A stretch of DNA of 44,540 nucleotides from an uncultured Chloroflexota bacterium (GCA_937967325.1 CALBSQ010000249.1:1-44540); one strand, 5' to 3'. Counted from the first letter of the stretch, positions 7,980 to 16,963 are shown. Notes: generated by a model from the letters alone, not told the origin. Made by a program: numbers and translations.

Positions 7980-9569
7980 ATGGAGTTGGAATCGACCCGT
8001 ACGGATGTCCTGATCCCGCATGAACTGCTGGAGCAGCGTGTAGACTCGAATCCAGTCCCAGCTTTCGCCGCTGTCCCCCTCGCGGTCATCGCGCTCGTCG
8101 ACTTCGGGGCGCACATGCTGGTCGCCGGCAACTACGGCTACTTCCGGGACGAGCTGTATTACAACGCCGGTGGACAGCACCTCGCCTTCGGCTACGTGGA
8201 TTTCCCGGCCATGATGGCGCTGCTGGCCGCGCTTATGCGCGTGCTGGCCGGTGACAATCTGACAGCTATCCACGTTATTCCAGCGCTCGCGGGCGCCTGC
8301 CTGGTGTTCGTCACCGGACTGATGGCGCGTGAGTTGGGCGGAGGCCGATTCGCTCAAGCGCTGGCCGCGCTGGGCACGTTGGCGGCGGTCGTCTTTCTGG
8401 CGACGGCATCCATCTTCTCTATGGACATCCTGGATGCGCTGTGGTGGACCATGGCGGCGTTTGTTGTGATCCGGCTGATTCGACGCGACCAGCCCCAGCT
8501 CTGGCTCCTGTTTGGAATCATGGCAGGCGTCGGACTCCTGACCAAGCTCACCATGCTCTTTTTCGGCTTCGCGTTGGCAATTAGCCTGCTGCTGACGCCC
8601 AGCCGCGCCTATTTCCGCACGCGCTGGCTGTGGCTTGGTGGTCTGATCGCCTTGGCGATGCTGCTCCCCTACGCCGTTTGGAATGCAAGCAACGGCTGGC
8701 CCACGTTGGAGTTCTGGCATCACTATGGCGGGCTTACCGGCGGCGGCCCGGTGGGCTTCCTCGCCAACCAGATCGTCACGTTGAACCCGCTCACGCTGCC
8801 ATTGACGATCGCCGGGCTCGTCTTCTACTTCCGCTTCCCGGCGGCGAAGCCCTACCGGGTCCTGGGTTGGGCCTTCATCATCCTCTACGTGCTATTCACG
8901 CTGCTCAACGCCAAGGCCTACTTTCTGGCGCCGGCCTATCCGATGCTCTTCGCTGGCGGTGCGGTCGCGTTGGAGCAGGCGATACGGCGACGACACTGGC
9001 AATGGCTGCGCGTCGCTCTTCCGGCAACATTACTCATCAGCGGAGTGCTCCTGGCGCCGCTAGCCATGCCGATCCTGCCCCCGGCCACGTTCGCCCGCAC
9101 CTATGGCCAGCTAACGGCTGTCGGCAACGCGGGCGCCGGACAGCAGACGGCTGGCGTGTTTCCTCAGTACCTCGGCGATCGCTTTGGCTGGGACACAATG
9201 ACCGCCACGGTTGCAAAGGCGTACGAGCACCTCCCAGCGGACGAGCGATCAAAGGCCTGCATCTTCACCAATAATTACGGCGAAGCAAGCGCGCTCAGCT
9301 TCTTCGGCGGCGCCTACCACCTCCCTACCGTCCTCAGCGGCAACAACAACTACTACCTGTGGGGGCCGGGCTCCTGCACCGGCGACATCGTCATCACGGT
9401 GGGGCAGTCGCGTCAGGACGACGAGCGGGCCTACGCCAGTGTCGTTCAGGTTGCGACCGTCACCTGCGCCTACTGCATGGCCTACGAGAACAACCTACCG
9501 GTATACGTCTGCACACTGCCCAAGGCCCCATTGCCGGCACTCTGGGCGACCGTCAAACACTTCAACTGA
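7980..9569 (+). CDS. PMT/ArnT-type (GT39/GT83-like) membrane glycosyltransferase
   Basis: This 529-residue multi-pass protein is predicted to transfer a sugar from a polyprenyl-phosphate donor to a protein or lipid on the outer face of the membrane. After the first membrane helix it has the acidic loop GYFRDELYYNAGGQHLAFGYVDFP. The Asp-Glu pair in that loop corresponds to the catalytic acidic loop of GT-C enzymes. About ten further hydrophobic helices and a soluble C-terminal domain (from about 370) follow. ATG 7980 has AGAAAGG upstream. Acceptor and donor are unknown. Protein O-mannosylation is one possibility, and the Ser/Thr-rich lipoproteins nearby would be plausible acceptors (inference). 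Confidence 0.88.
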   Translation: MELESTRTDVLIPHELLEQRVDSNPVPAFAAVPLAVIALVDFGAHMLVAGNYGYFRDELYYNAGGQHLAFGYVDFPAMMALLAALMRVLAGDNLTAIHVIPALAGACLVFVTGLMARELGGGRFAQALAALGTLAAVVFLATASIFSMDILDALWWTMAAFVVIRLIRRDQPQLWLLFGIMAGVGLLTKLTMLFFGFALAISLLLTPSRAYFRTRWLWLGGLIALAMLLPYAVWNASNGWPTLEFWHHYGGLTGGGPVGFLANQIVTLNPLTLPLTIAGLVFYFRFPAAKPYRVLGWAFIILYVLFTLLNAKAYFLAPAYPMLFAGGAVALEQAIRRRHWQWLRVALPATLLISGVLLAPLAMPILPPATFARTYGQLTAVGNAGAGQQTAGVFPQYLGDRFGWDTMTATVAKAYEHLPADERSKACIFTNNYGEASALSFFGGAYHLPTVLSGNNNYYLWGPGSCTGDIVITVGQSRQDDERAYASVVQVATVTCAYCMAYENNLPVYVCTLPKAPLPALWATVKHFN

Positions 9570-9677
9570 GGCGGGCGTGCCCAACCGCCCATGGTAGGAT
9601 GGCGCGGCCGTTCATCTTGGGCGGTCGTGTGAGGTGGGTGCCCAACCTCACCGATGGACGCATCACGGAGCTGCTAC

Positions 9678-10136
9678 ATGACTGTGACGACGAAACGAAC
9701 CGCGCAAGTGCGTGGCTTGCGGGCGCTCATCGTCCTAACTCTGGTCATTCTCACTGCGCAGGGCTGGTTTGGTGATACGGTCAACATCTTCATCGTGCCG
9801 GCGAACGGCACGACTCCGCCCCCTCCGTCGCTGAGCGGCTTTCTCAACGCCGTGGGGAGCCTCAAACAGCCGTTCCTTCTGGTATGGCACACATTCGAAG
9901 GCGTCGCGCTCGTCATTCTCGCAGTCGCCGTGCTGGTGCTCTCGCTCGTGTGGTCGAGGTCACGGGGGGTGCGTGTTTGGTCGGCCCTCGGCCTCTTCTT
10001 TATGCTGTCGTCCGCGATGGGCGGCTATCTCTTTGTCATGTCCGGGTTTTCCAGCGGCGGCGTCTCGGCGCAGATGGGCGGGAGCTTCATCGGCGCCTAT
10101 GCCAGCTACTTTCTGACGCTCTACTACACCAAGTAG
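9678..10136 (+). CDS. Hypothetical membrane protein, about four helices
   Basis: This 152-residue membrane protein has hydrophobic segments near residues 15-30 (LIVLTLVILTAQGWF), 70-92 (FEGVALVILAVAVLVLSLVW), 100-120 and 130-147. The loop after the first helix is Pro/Thr-rich. ATG 9678 has GGAG seven bases upstream and is preferred over the in-frame ATG at 9654. It follows the glycosyltransferase by about 110 bases and converges on radC. No family is recognised. Confidence 0.72.
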   Translation: MTVTTKRTAQVRGLRALIVLTLVILTAQGWFGDTVNIFIVPANGTTPPPPSLSGFLNAVGSLKQPFLLVWHTFEGVALVILAVAVLVLSLVWSRSRGVRVWSALGLFFMLSSAMGGYLFVMSGFSSGGVSAQMGGSFIGAYASYFLTLYYTK

Positions 10137-10178
10137 CGGGCCGCGTGTGAGCGCAGGTCGCTGGAGTCGCGACAACGA

Positions 10179-10925
10179 TTAGGCAAAACCCAGGCCCCGT
10201 TCCTTCAGGCTGACGAAGCGGCCGTGGCCGACGATCACATGGTCGAGGACGGTCACCTCCAGCAGCGTGCCGGCCTGGACGATCTGGCGGGTTACGGCAA
10301 CGTCCTCCGGCGACGGCGTCGGATCGCCGGAGGGATGGTTGTGCGCCACGATGATGTTCGGACAGTCGCGGCGAACCGCCTCCTTGAATACCTCGGCGAT
10401 CCGCACGGTGGCGCTGTTGACCGATCCCTCGTAGACCGTGTGGACGCCGACCACCCGATTCTTCGTGTTGAGCAGGACCGTGCGCAAGTGCTCACGGGTC
10501 AGCATCTGCATGTCGGGGATCAACAGGTTGGCGGCATCCTGGGGGCAGCGGATCTCCGGCTGCTGCTCCGGCGATGTGGCCAGCAAGCGCCGCCCCAGTT
10601 CCAGAGCAGCTTGGATCTCCACGGCCTTCACCGGACCGATCCCGGCAACTTTGATGAGCCGCTCCAGGGAGGCGCGTCCTAGCCCGGTCAGGCCGTTGGA
10701 CTCGACGAGGAGGCGTTGCGCAACCGAGAGGACGGACTCGCCCTGCCGGCCGGTGCGAATGATGATGGCGAGCAACTCGGGGGTTGATAAGCTGGCCGGC
10801 CCCAGCGCCTCGAGCTTCTCGCGCGGCCGCTCGGAGGCCGGCCAATGCTTGACGGTGAGATAGGTCGGCGTTTCCGCCGCGCTATCGCTCTGGGCGGGCC
10901 CATCCTTCAACGCGCGGCGCGGCAC
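10179..10925 (-). CDS. radC: RadC family protein (JAB/MPN domain)
   Basis: This 248-residue protein has the full RadC layout. An N-terminal helix-hairpin-helix region (LGPASLSTPELLAIIIRTG, GLGRASLERLIKVAGIGPVKAVEI) is followed by the JAB/MPN metalloprotease-like domain with its signature HNHPSGDPTPSPEDVAVT. The fold's Zn ligands (two His and an Asp, with an upstream Glu) appear intact. Despite its name, RadC's role in DNA repair is doubtful; the molecular function is unsettled. It stands alone between a membrane protein gene and a zinc-ribbon gene. Confidence 0.95.
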   Translation of the reverse strand: MPRRALKDGPAQSDSAAETPTYLTVKHWPASERPREKLEALGPASLSTPELLAIIIRTGRQGESVLSVAQRLLVESNGLTGLGRASLERLIKVAGIGPVKAVEIQAALELGRRLLATSPEQQPEIRCPQDAANLLIPDMQMLTREHLRTVLLNTKNRVVGVHTVYEGSVNSATVRIAEVFKEAVRRDCPNIIVAHNHPSGDPTPSPEDVAVTRQIVQAGTLLEVTVLDHVIVGHGRFVSLKERGLGFA

Positions 10926-10984
10926 ACTGGCAGCCTCTCACACGAACCAAGGCGCCAATGATAGCGCACGGTGGGAAACCGCGC

Positions 10985-11425
10985 TCAGCCGACTGCGACC
11001 GCCGCGGGGGCCGTGCAATACGGGCAGGTCGTCCATTCCAGATCGAGGACGTGGTCACATTCCAGGCAACGGCGTTTCAACCGCATCCGACATCGTGGGC
11101 ACATTTGAAAGTCCGGCTGAATCGTGTGCTGGCAGCTCGGGCAGAGCAGGTCTTGCTTCAGATCCTGCAGCAAGGTCTCTTCCTCCAGCGAACGCTCGTA
11201 CTGTTCGGCGAGGGTCTCGTGCGGCCGCAGGATGAGATACAGGACCAGGCCCGGCAAGTTGAACAAGGCGACAAACAGCGTCGAGATCGTCTGGACAAAA
11301 AGATCGGTCGACCTCGACTGGATATCGCGGAACGTCCAGATCACCAGCGTAAGCCATAGGGTGGCAACGTAGGCGAGGATCAGCCCGACGACGATCTCGA
11401 CAAGGCGAGGCGCAATCGTCAACAT
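10985..11425 (-). CDS. Membrane-anchored double zinc-ribbon protein
   Basis: This 146-residue protein has two N-terminal membrane helices (about 8-30 and 42-64). A charged helical linker and two C-terminal zinc ribbons follow: CPSC with CPRC, and CLEC with CPYC. The ribbons should face the cytoplasm and may bind protein or nucleic acid. ATG 11425 has GGGGAG five bases upstream. An in-frame start at 11470 would add a Pro/Arg-rich leader and is less likely. Function unknown; similar proteins are widespread in Chloroflexota from memory. Confidence 0.8.
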   Translation of the reverse strand: MLTIAPRLVEIVVGLILAYVATLWLTLVIWTFRDIQSRSTDLFVQTISTLFVALFNLPGLVLYLILRPHETLAEQYERSLEEETLLQDLKQDLLCPSCQHTIQPDFQMCPRCRMRLKRRCLECDHVLDLEWTTCPYCTAPAAVAVG

Positions 11426-11457
11426 GCTGGCTCCCCGCGGCGCGAATAGTGGCCGTG

Positions 11458-11463
11458 AGTATA
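11458..11463 (-). promoter_or_regulatory. -10 box TATACT for the zinc-ribbon gene
   Basis: A minus-strand TATACT lies 33 bases before ATG 11425, placing the transcript start near 11451. No convincing -35 is seen. Confidence 0.35.
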
Positions 11464-11521
11464 CCATCACACCCGCTCCGGCACGGTCTGACTGCCGGCG
11501 GGGCTAACCGGATCGACGGCA

Positions 11522-12349
11522 TTGGCGGCGCCGCAGCCGCTATACTGGCTTCTGACGAGGATAGTGAGAGTCGCGTTGCCGCATTTCACGTCGTCGGCCC
11601 TGGCCATCTGGCACTTGCTCCGGCATCACGATGTCGTGGCGCTGGCCCTACTCCTCTTCGTCGAGGAGGTGGGCGTTCCGTTGCCGTTGCCGGGCAACGT
11701 GCTCTTGATGTACTTTGGGATGCAGATCACGCACGGGCAGGTGGGGGCGGCGGAGGTGGTCGCCGCCATGACGGTCGCCAGCGCCTTGGGGTCGATCTGT
11801 TTGTACGCGATCGCGGCACAACTGGGACGGCGCGCCGTCCTGCGTTGGGGCCGCTACGTCGGCCTCGACAATAAGCGAGTGGCGCGCATCGAGGCCTGGC
11901 TGGACCGCTACGGCGCGGTGACGATCTTTTTGGGGCGCATTGCTCCGGGACTCCGCACACCGACGAGCGCTGTAGGCGGGATCTTTGGCATTCCCTTGCC
12001 GAAGTTCATCCCCTTCACCAGCCTTGCCGCGCTGGTGTGGACAGGATTCTGGATCAGCCTTGGCGCAATGGTTGGGCGGCGCCTTCATCTCGAGGAGATG
12101 ATGACCGGGTCGCACCGCGCCGGCCCGCTAATTCTCGCCGCCGCCTGCCTGCTGATCCTCCCGACGATTGGCGTCATCAGCGCCCGGCGCCAGGAAAGAG
12201 CCGAGCGAGTGGCCGCCGATCACGGAACCACCGAACCGGAGCACGAGCCGCTCAACGCCCACTCCGGGCCGGACCGCGCTTCAGGGCCTTCGGATCGCCA
12301 GGAGAGCCATCACGACGCTGCTCGTCAGGGCGTCTCGCTAAGGCGCTGA
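11522..12349 (+). CDS. DedA family membrane protein (VTT domain)
   Basis: This 275-residue inner-membrane protein is of the DedA/VTT family, whose members are linked to lipid scrambling or flipping and envelope homeostasis. It contains the re-entrant motif EEVGVPLPLPGN, a Gly-rich second segment, and FLGRIAPGLRTPTSAVGG with the conserved arginines. Two C-terminal helices and a charged tail follow. The start is uncertain. TTG 11522 is the longest choice. A TATACT at 11541-11546 would, if used, favour GTG 11564 or TTG 11576. The conserved domain is unaffected. It converges on the glycoside hydrolase gene with a 7-base gap. Confidence 0.88.
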   Translation: MAAPQPLYWLLTRIVRVALPHFTSSALAIWHLLRHHDVVALALLLFVEEVGVPLPLPGNVLLMYFGMQITHGQVGAAEVVAAMTVASALGSICLYAIAAQLGRRAVLRWGRYVGLDNKRVARIEAWLDRYGAVTIFLGRIAPGLRTPTSAVGGIFGIPLPKFIPFTSLAALVWTGFWISLGAMVGRRLHLEEMMTGSHRAGPLILAAACLLILPTIGVISARRQERAERVAADHGTTEPEHEPLNAHSGPDRASGPSDRQESHHDAARQGVSLRR

Positions 12350-12356
12350 GGGATCC

Positions 12357-13487
12357 CTACTTCCAATTGGCCGCGGCGTCGCGAACCGCGCCATAGACCG
12401 GCTCCGTGTTGAACTCGGGATCGACCATGTCGAAGTAGTAGGAGGAGTCGCTCTTGGGGATGTTTCCCGCCTGGCGGAAGTACCAGATATTGACGACCCC
12501 GACATAGGGGAACTTCTTCTTGGCCAGGGCAATGCCGTCGACGGTGTATTGGGCCTGCTGCGCGCGCGTGACGTTCCCCCAGATGAGCTCGTCGGGAGGG
12601 AAGGTGGCAGGAGACGCGTTCCAGCCGTACTCGTTGAACCACACCGGCTTGTCCGGCTCCCCATTCTTCACGGCCACGTCGTGGAGCAACGTGAAGCGCT
12701 GAAAGTTGAGCCGGTCGGTGCGCGGCGGGTCGTCCGGTGGGAAGGCCAGGCCATAGGCGTTTGCCGACAGCACGTCGAACGACCCTTTGGCTCCGGCGGC
12801 GTACATCTGCTGCAAGAAGTCCATTTCCACCATGGCTCGCGGCGACCGCTCCAGCGTTTCCGCCAGCGGCGCGCTCAATACGATGATGTTTGGGTCGGCC
12901 GCCTTCGCTCGCGCGTACGCCGCCTTGAGCAGTCGCGTGTACGCTGCCGCGTCGGGCGGTTTGCCACCCCACTCGGCGGCAAGGTTGGGCTCGTTCCAAA
13001 TCTGGATGGCCGCGACCTTACCCTGGTAATGCTTGACGAAGGTCTCCACAAACTGGGCGTAGTCGTCGTCTTTGTCGGCCGGAGCGTTGAACGCGGGCTT
13101 GGCGGGATGTGTCCAGGCGGGCGGAAAATCCAGCCGGGCGATGACTTTGACCCCGTATTTGTTGGCCAGCGAGACGATCTCGTCGTACTTGTCCCAGGTG
13201 AGGACGCCTCGCTGATGCTCGATCTGATCCCAGAGGAACTGTTCTTTCATCCAGCCGATGTGCGCGTCCTTGAGCATTTGTACGCTGCGCTCACGCTTGG
13301 GAATCTCGACTTCGCCACTGAGAAACGTGTTTGCTCCGAAGGGAAAGACGTTGGAGAGCGCGGAGGGGGACACGCCAACCGGGGCAGCCGTTGGCGGGGC
13401 GGACAGCGGTCGGCTGCATCCGGCCAGCACGCCGACTGCAGCGGCCCCCAACGCGCCCAAGACCTGACGGCGGGACGTACGGATCAC
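12357..13487 (-). CDS. Glycoside hydrolase clan A (GH39/GH5-like) lipoprotein
   Basis: This 376-residue exported (beta/alpha)8 glycosidase has a Tat-like N-terminus (TSRRQVLGALGAAAVGV) with lipobox LAGC (Cys24). The acid/base candidate is Glu166 in IWNEPNL and the nucleophile candidate is Glu286 in FNEYGW, the classic spacing of a retaining clan A enzyme. The GTG start follows GGAAAGGA at five bases. Its closest relative in the window is the divergently transcribed gene at 13762, with shared motifs WNEPNL, RLNFQR and EYGW/EAGW. Substrate cannot be read from sequence; beta-xylosides or other plant glycans are plausible. A 9-bp palindrome lies about 55 bases upstream. Confidence 0.87.
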   Translation of the reverse strand: MIRTSRRQVLGALGAAAVGVLAGCSRPLSAPPTAAPVGVSPSALSNVFPFGANTFLSGEVEIPKRERSVQMLKDAHIGWMKEQFLWDQIEHQRGVLTWDKYDEIVSLANKYGVKVIARLDFPPAWTHPAKPAFNAPADKDDDYAQFVETFVKHYQGKVAAIQIWNEPNLAAEWGGKPPDAAAYTRLLKAAYARAKAADPNIIVLSAPLAETLERSPRAMVEMDFLQQMYAAGAKGSFDVLSANAYGLAFPPDDPPRTDRLNFQRFTLLHDVAVKNGEPDKPVWFNEYGWNASPATFPPDELIWGNVTRAQQAQYTVDGIALAKKKFPYVGVVNIWYFRQAGNIPKSDSSYYFDMVDPEFNTEPVYGAVRDAAANWK

Positions 13488-13540
13488 GGATGTCCTTTCC
13501 GGCTATTCGTGCTCATCACCTCGTCCTTAACGCATGACGC

Positions 13541-13560
13541 GGCGACCGGTTCCGGTCGCC
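13541..13560. promoter_or_regulatory. Perfect 9-bp inverted repeat between divergent glycosidase genes
   Basis: GGCGACCGG and CCGGTCGCC are separated by two bases. The palindrome lies 54 bases upstream of the GTG at 13487 and about 200 bases before the GTG at 13762. It looks like an operator for a dimeric repressor controlling the glycosidases. The regulator gene is not identified. Confidence 0.4.
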
Positions 13561-13727
13561 ACACCCCAGGATACCCAGCCGAGGTACGCGCGGCGACAGC
13601 GGTACCCCATGCGAGCCAAGCAGCCAATACGCTACAATGCCCGTGAGGGGGGCTGAGGAAGGGCGGCAGGTGGAATAATGCCGGCGTCGGCGCTCGGAGG
13701 GTTGCGGCTTCAGGGTTTACGGCCCGT

Positions 13728-13755
13728 TTGAGGGTATTGAAACGTAGGCTACACT
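13728..13755 (+). promoter_or_regulatory. Promoter placing transcript start at the GTG (leaderless)
   Basis: TTGAGG (13728-13733), a 16-base spacer and TACACT (13750-13755) stand directly before GTG 13762. Transcription would start at or within a base or two of the initiation codon. No Shine-Dalgarno motif is present, consistent with leaderless translation. Confidence 0.4.
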
Positions 13756-13761
13756 CATAGC

Positions 13762-14823
13762 GTGCGTCGGCGAGCATTCCTGAGTCTGCCTCTGGTCGTG
13801 CCGCTCGTTTCCGGCTGCTTGTCAACGCCGGCCAAACCACTCCTCACCAGCGTGGCGCGCCATCCAAAAGTGGGTGTGCACACCCGCCTGACCGGTGAAG
13901 TCGAGGCGTCCAAGGTTGCCCGAACGCTGGACCTGGTGGTCAAGATGGGCGCGGCCTGGACGGTCGAGTACTTTCCATGGGTAGCTTTGGAGGCGGCGCC
14001 GGGCGTCTACGGCTGGAACCACGCGGATATGGTAGTCAATGCGATTGCCGAGCGAGGTCTCACGCTGGCGGCGCGTGTCGACATGGTCCCCTACTGGGCC
14101 AGGCCGGCCAATAGCACGGAGCGCTACCTGGACAGTAGCGAGTACCCGGTGTTCGGACAGTTTCTGGCCCGCTTCGTCCGGCGTTATCGCGACAAAGTGC
14201 GCTACCTGGTGGTGTGGAACGAGCCGAACCTCAGCTTCGAGTGGGGCTACCGGCCTCCCGACCCGAGCGGCTACGCGGCGATGCTGCGCACGGTATACCC
14301 CATGGTCAAGGCGGCCAACCCCGATGTCCAGGTCGTTTCGGCCGGATTGGCCCCCAATCTCGACACCGGTGTTGTCGCCCTCAACGATCTGACGTACCTG
14401 GACAGGTTCTATGCCGCGGGCGCCGCTCCCTACTTCGACGTACTCGGGATGCACGGGTACGGCGATGTCCAGGCCGCTAACGCGCCCGCCGACGACAGCC
14501 GCTTGAACTTCCAGCGCGTCCTGCTGCAACGCCAGATCATGTTGAAGTACGGTGACGCGGCCAAGCCGGCGCTCATCACCGAGGCCGGCTGGAACGATGC
14601 GCCGCGTTGGACCCACGCTGTGCCGCCCGCGGCACGCGCGCGCAACACGGTGGAGGCCTATCGCCTCGCCGCCGATTGGCCTTGGTTGCTGGCGCTGTGC
14701 ATGTGGGACTTTCGCCTGCCGGCGAGAACCGGTACCGCGCAGGATTACTTTGCCTTCGTCCAACCCGACTTCACCCTGCGCGCCGTGTACGACGCCGTGT
14801 CAGCCTATGCGCACAGCGCGTGA
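13762..14823 (+). CDS. Glycoside hydrolase clan A paralogue, exported lipoprotein
   Basis: This 353-residue TIM-barrel glycosidase has a basic N-terminus (MRRRAF), a hydrophobic core and lipobox VSGC (Cys19), so it should sit on the outer membrane face. The catalytic candidates are Glu154 in VWNEPNLSFEWG and Glu274 in ITEAGW. It parallels the divergent gene at 12357-13487 along its whole length, pointing to an old duplication. GTG 13762 has no ribosome site but has a promoter at leaderless distance. The next gene downstream encodes a large membrane protein, possibly co-transcribed. The substrate is not known. Confidence 0.86.
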   Translation: MRRRAFLSLPLVVPLVSGCLSTPAKPLLTSVARHPKVGVHTRLTGEVEASKVARTLDLVVKMGAAWTVEYFPWVALEAAPGVYGWNHADMVVNAIAERGLTLAARVDMVPYWARPANSTERYLDSSEYPVFGQFLARFVRRYRDKVRYLVVWNEPNLSFEWGYRPPDPSGYAAMLRTVYPMVKAANPDVQVVSAGLAPNLDTGVVALNDLTYLDRFYAAGAAPYFDVLGMHGYGDVQAANAPADDSRLNFQRVLLQRQIMLKYGDAAKPALITEAGWNDAPRWTHAVPPAARARNTVEAYRLAADWPWLLALCMWDFRLPARTGTAQDYFAFVQPDFTLRAVYDAVSAYAHSA

Positions 14824-14850
14824 CCGCGGTGAAAGCAGGCACTAACCGAC

Positions 14851-16908
14851 GTGGTGGCAATGCCGGGGCCGCGATTGCGATCGGCGGCTAACCGACCGGG
14901 GCGACTGCGGTCGCTTTCATTCTCGAGGGCCGTACGCGGGACGGGAGATATCGCGGACGTCGTGACCAAAGCGCGCCGGCAATTGGATCGCCACGGCGCC
15001 TGGGTCGCCCTCCTGCTCTGCCTTGGTCTGGTCGCGGCGGTCTACGGCCAGGCGCTCACGTTCGCCTTCACCTTCGACGATCCGATCGACCTGCCGCGCG
15101 CCGGGGGTCGCTCGGTCTGGTCGATGGTGAGCTCGTCGGAGGGCTACAGCTACTACCGTCCGATTCCGTTTCTCATCTGGAAGGGGCTGCGCGTCTGGCA
15201 GGGCTACTATAGCCAGGCAACGTTGCACGGCTTGACCCTGCTTGCCCACGCGCTCAGCGCCTGGCTCCTCTATCTGCTACTCCGGCGCCTCACCGGTGGG
15301 CACTGGGGCCTACTGGCGGCAGCGCTGTTCATCACCTTCCCGTTCAGTTACCAGGCCGTCTTCGTAGCAGTCACCCTCTTCCACCCGCTGGTCACCGCGT
15401 CGATCCTGCTGGCGCTGCTGCTCTACTACGACGCGCGAGCGACCGGCGATTGGAGGCGTCTGGCAGGATCACTGGCCGCCGGGCTGGTCGGCCTCTGGTC
15501 GCATGAGAGCGGCGTCTCCTTGCTGCCCTTGCTGATTGGCCTGGAGCTCGTCATTTGGCAGCGCGCCCGCCCGCGCAAGCCGTCCTGGTGGCCGCTCCTC
15601 TACCTGGCGATAACCATGCTGTACGTGCTGACCTGGCTGACGGTGCCGAAGTTCCCCCGGCAAGATGCATGGACCCCGGCGTCACTGCTGCCAAACGGGC
15701 AGTTCTTTTTGGAGGGCGTCATCTACCCGGTCGCCGCGCAATTGAACGCCGTCGGTCGGAGCTGGCGATTCGATCCGGTTGCCGCGCTGTGGCCCGCCAT
15801 AGCCGCTACCTTGCTGTTGCTGCTTCTCGTCTATGTCGCCGCGCACCGACCCTGGATTCCGCTCCTGGCGCTGGCAACGTCGCTCATCCTCCTGGCGCCT
15901 TCCTGGCTACTCCTGTCCTGGAGCTACGTTGTAGATGCGCCGCGGCTGCTCTATCCCGCTGCCGTCGGCATTGCCGCGCTGTGGGGCCTGTTGCCGTCGC
16001 TGCGCTGGCCATGGCGCCCGGTCACCTGGGTTTGGCGCGCAGGGAGCTGTGCCCTCCTGCTGGCAGTGATCGGCCAGAGCGTAGCCTTTATCGGCGTCCG
16101 CCGCGACATGATGGCAGCTGGGACCAAAGTGGTGACCGGCGTGGCTGACGCCGCGGCGTCCCTCGGCGGTCGCCCGCTGCTATTCCTCAACGTGCCGTCC
16201 TGGTTCACCGTGAAACGACCCGAATATCCCGTCGGCCACGTCGGGATCACCATGTTGCCGGCCTACATTGGTCTGGGGCGCTCGGTGTATGTCGAGCGCG
16301 GCATCCAGCCGAACGTGGAGTCGCGGACGTATTTCCCCAACGTCAATGGCTGGAGGTACGACTTCAACGCCCACGGCGCCCCGGCGAGCCTCTTCGACTT
16401 CGGCCGGCTGGTCCGCACCGTCGCCGCCGTCTATACGGTGGACCTGCTGCCCAGCGGTCCGCGAACCCGCGAAGTCGGGTCGCTACAGCCCGGCGGGGCC
16501 AAACCACCTGCTGGTCCGCGCTTTGGCAAGGGCGTGTATCTCGTAGCGGCTCACGTCGACCATTTGGACAATCAAGTGCTCGGTGATTTCACCTGGGATG
16601 TCGCCGCGCCGCCAAGCGGCGAGCTCACCCCCGTATTGCGCATCACCGGCTCCGATGGAACGATTGTGGCGGTGGACCGGGACTATCCGATGGCGAACGT
16701 CGCCATGCCGCAACTGTGGAAGGCCGGCGACCGGGTACGCGATTTTCCGGTCGTGCCCCTACCGGACGGTCTGCCCGCCAGCACCTATGCCGTCTGGCTC
16801 GGCTGGGCCGACCACACGACGGGCAAGCCGGCCGCCGGCGTGGACGCCTCGGGAAAGCCGTTGCCGGCTGAGGGCGTACGGGTTGGGCAGTTTACGGTTG
16901 GCGGGTGA
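14851..16908 (+). CDS. Large GT-C-like polytopic membrane protein
   Basis: This 685-residue protein has about ten hydrophobic helices in residues 50-430 and a soluble C-terminal domain (430-685). The first outer loop carries the acidic pair FTFDDPIDLP, in the place where GT-C glycosyltransferases keep their catalytic Asp pair. WSHESG and NVPSW segments are also typical of uncharacterised bacterial membrane glycosyltransferases. GTG 14851 is the longest start; the first 45 residues are basic and non-hydrophobic, so an internal start is possible. It follows the glycosidase gene by 27 bases. Donor, acceptor and true activity are unproven. Confidence 0.75.
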   Translation: MVAMPGPRLRSAANRPGRLRSLSFSRAVRGTGDIADVVTKARRQLDRHGAWVALLLCLGLVAAVYGQALTFAFTFDDPIDLPRAGGRSVWSMVSSSEGYSYYRPIPFLIWKGLRVWQGYYSQATLHGLTLLAHALSAWLLYLLLRRLTGGHWGLLAAALFITFPFSYQAVFVAVTLFHPLVTASILLALLLYYDARATGDWRRLAGSLAAGLVGLWSHESGVSLLPLLIGLELVIWQRARPRKPSWWPLLYLAITMLYVLTWLTVPKFPRQDAWTPASLLPNGQFFLEGVIYPVAAQLNAVGRSWRFDPVAALWPAIAATLLLLLLVYVAAHRPWIPLLALATSLILLAPSWLLLSWSYVVDAPRLLYPAAVGIAALWGLLPSLRWPWRPVTWVWRAGSCALLLAVIGQSVAFIGVRRDMMAAGTKVVTGVADAAASLGGRPLLFLNVPSWFTVKRPEYPVGHVGITMLPAYIGLGRSVYVERGIQPNVESRTYFPNVNGWRYDFNAHGAPASLFDFGRLVRTVAAVYTVDLLPSGPRTREVGSLQPGGAKPPAGPRFGKGVYLVAAHVDHLDNQVLGDFTWDVAAPPSGELTPVLRITGSDGTIVAVDRDYPMANVAMPQLWKAGDRVRDFPVVPLPDGLPASTYAVWLGWADHTTGKPAAGVDASGKPLPAEGVRVGQFTVGG

Positions 16909-16934
16909 TTGGAATGTGGGAACCATTTGTTCAT

Positions 16935-16963
16935 TTGCAACGATCAGGCGTCTTGACTATACT
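16935..16963 (+). promoter_or_regulatory. Sigma-70-type promoter of the first solute-binding protein gene
   Basis: TTGCAA (16935-16940), a 17-base spacer and TATACT (16958-16963) form the best promoter match in the window. The leader to ATG 17042 would be about 70 bases, with AGAAAGGA as ribosome site. Confidence 0.55.

Noticed and set aside
7704..8723. 339-residue minus-strand ORF opposite the glycosyltransferase
   Set aside because: Composition (Gln/Arg/His-rich, no domain) is that of an antisense shadow; the plus strand has clear membrane helices and a GT-C motif.
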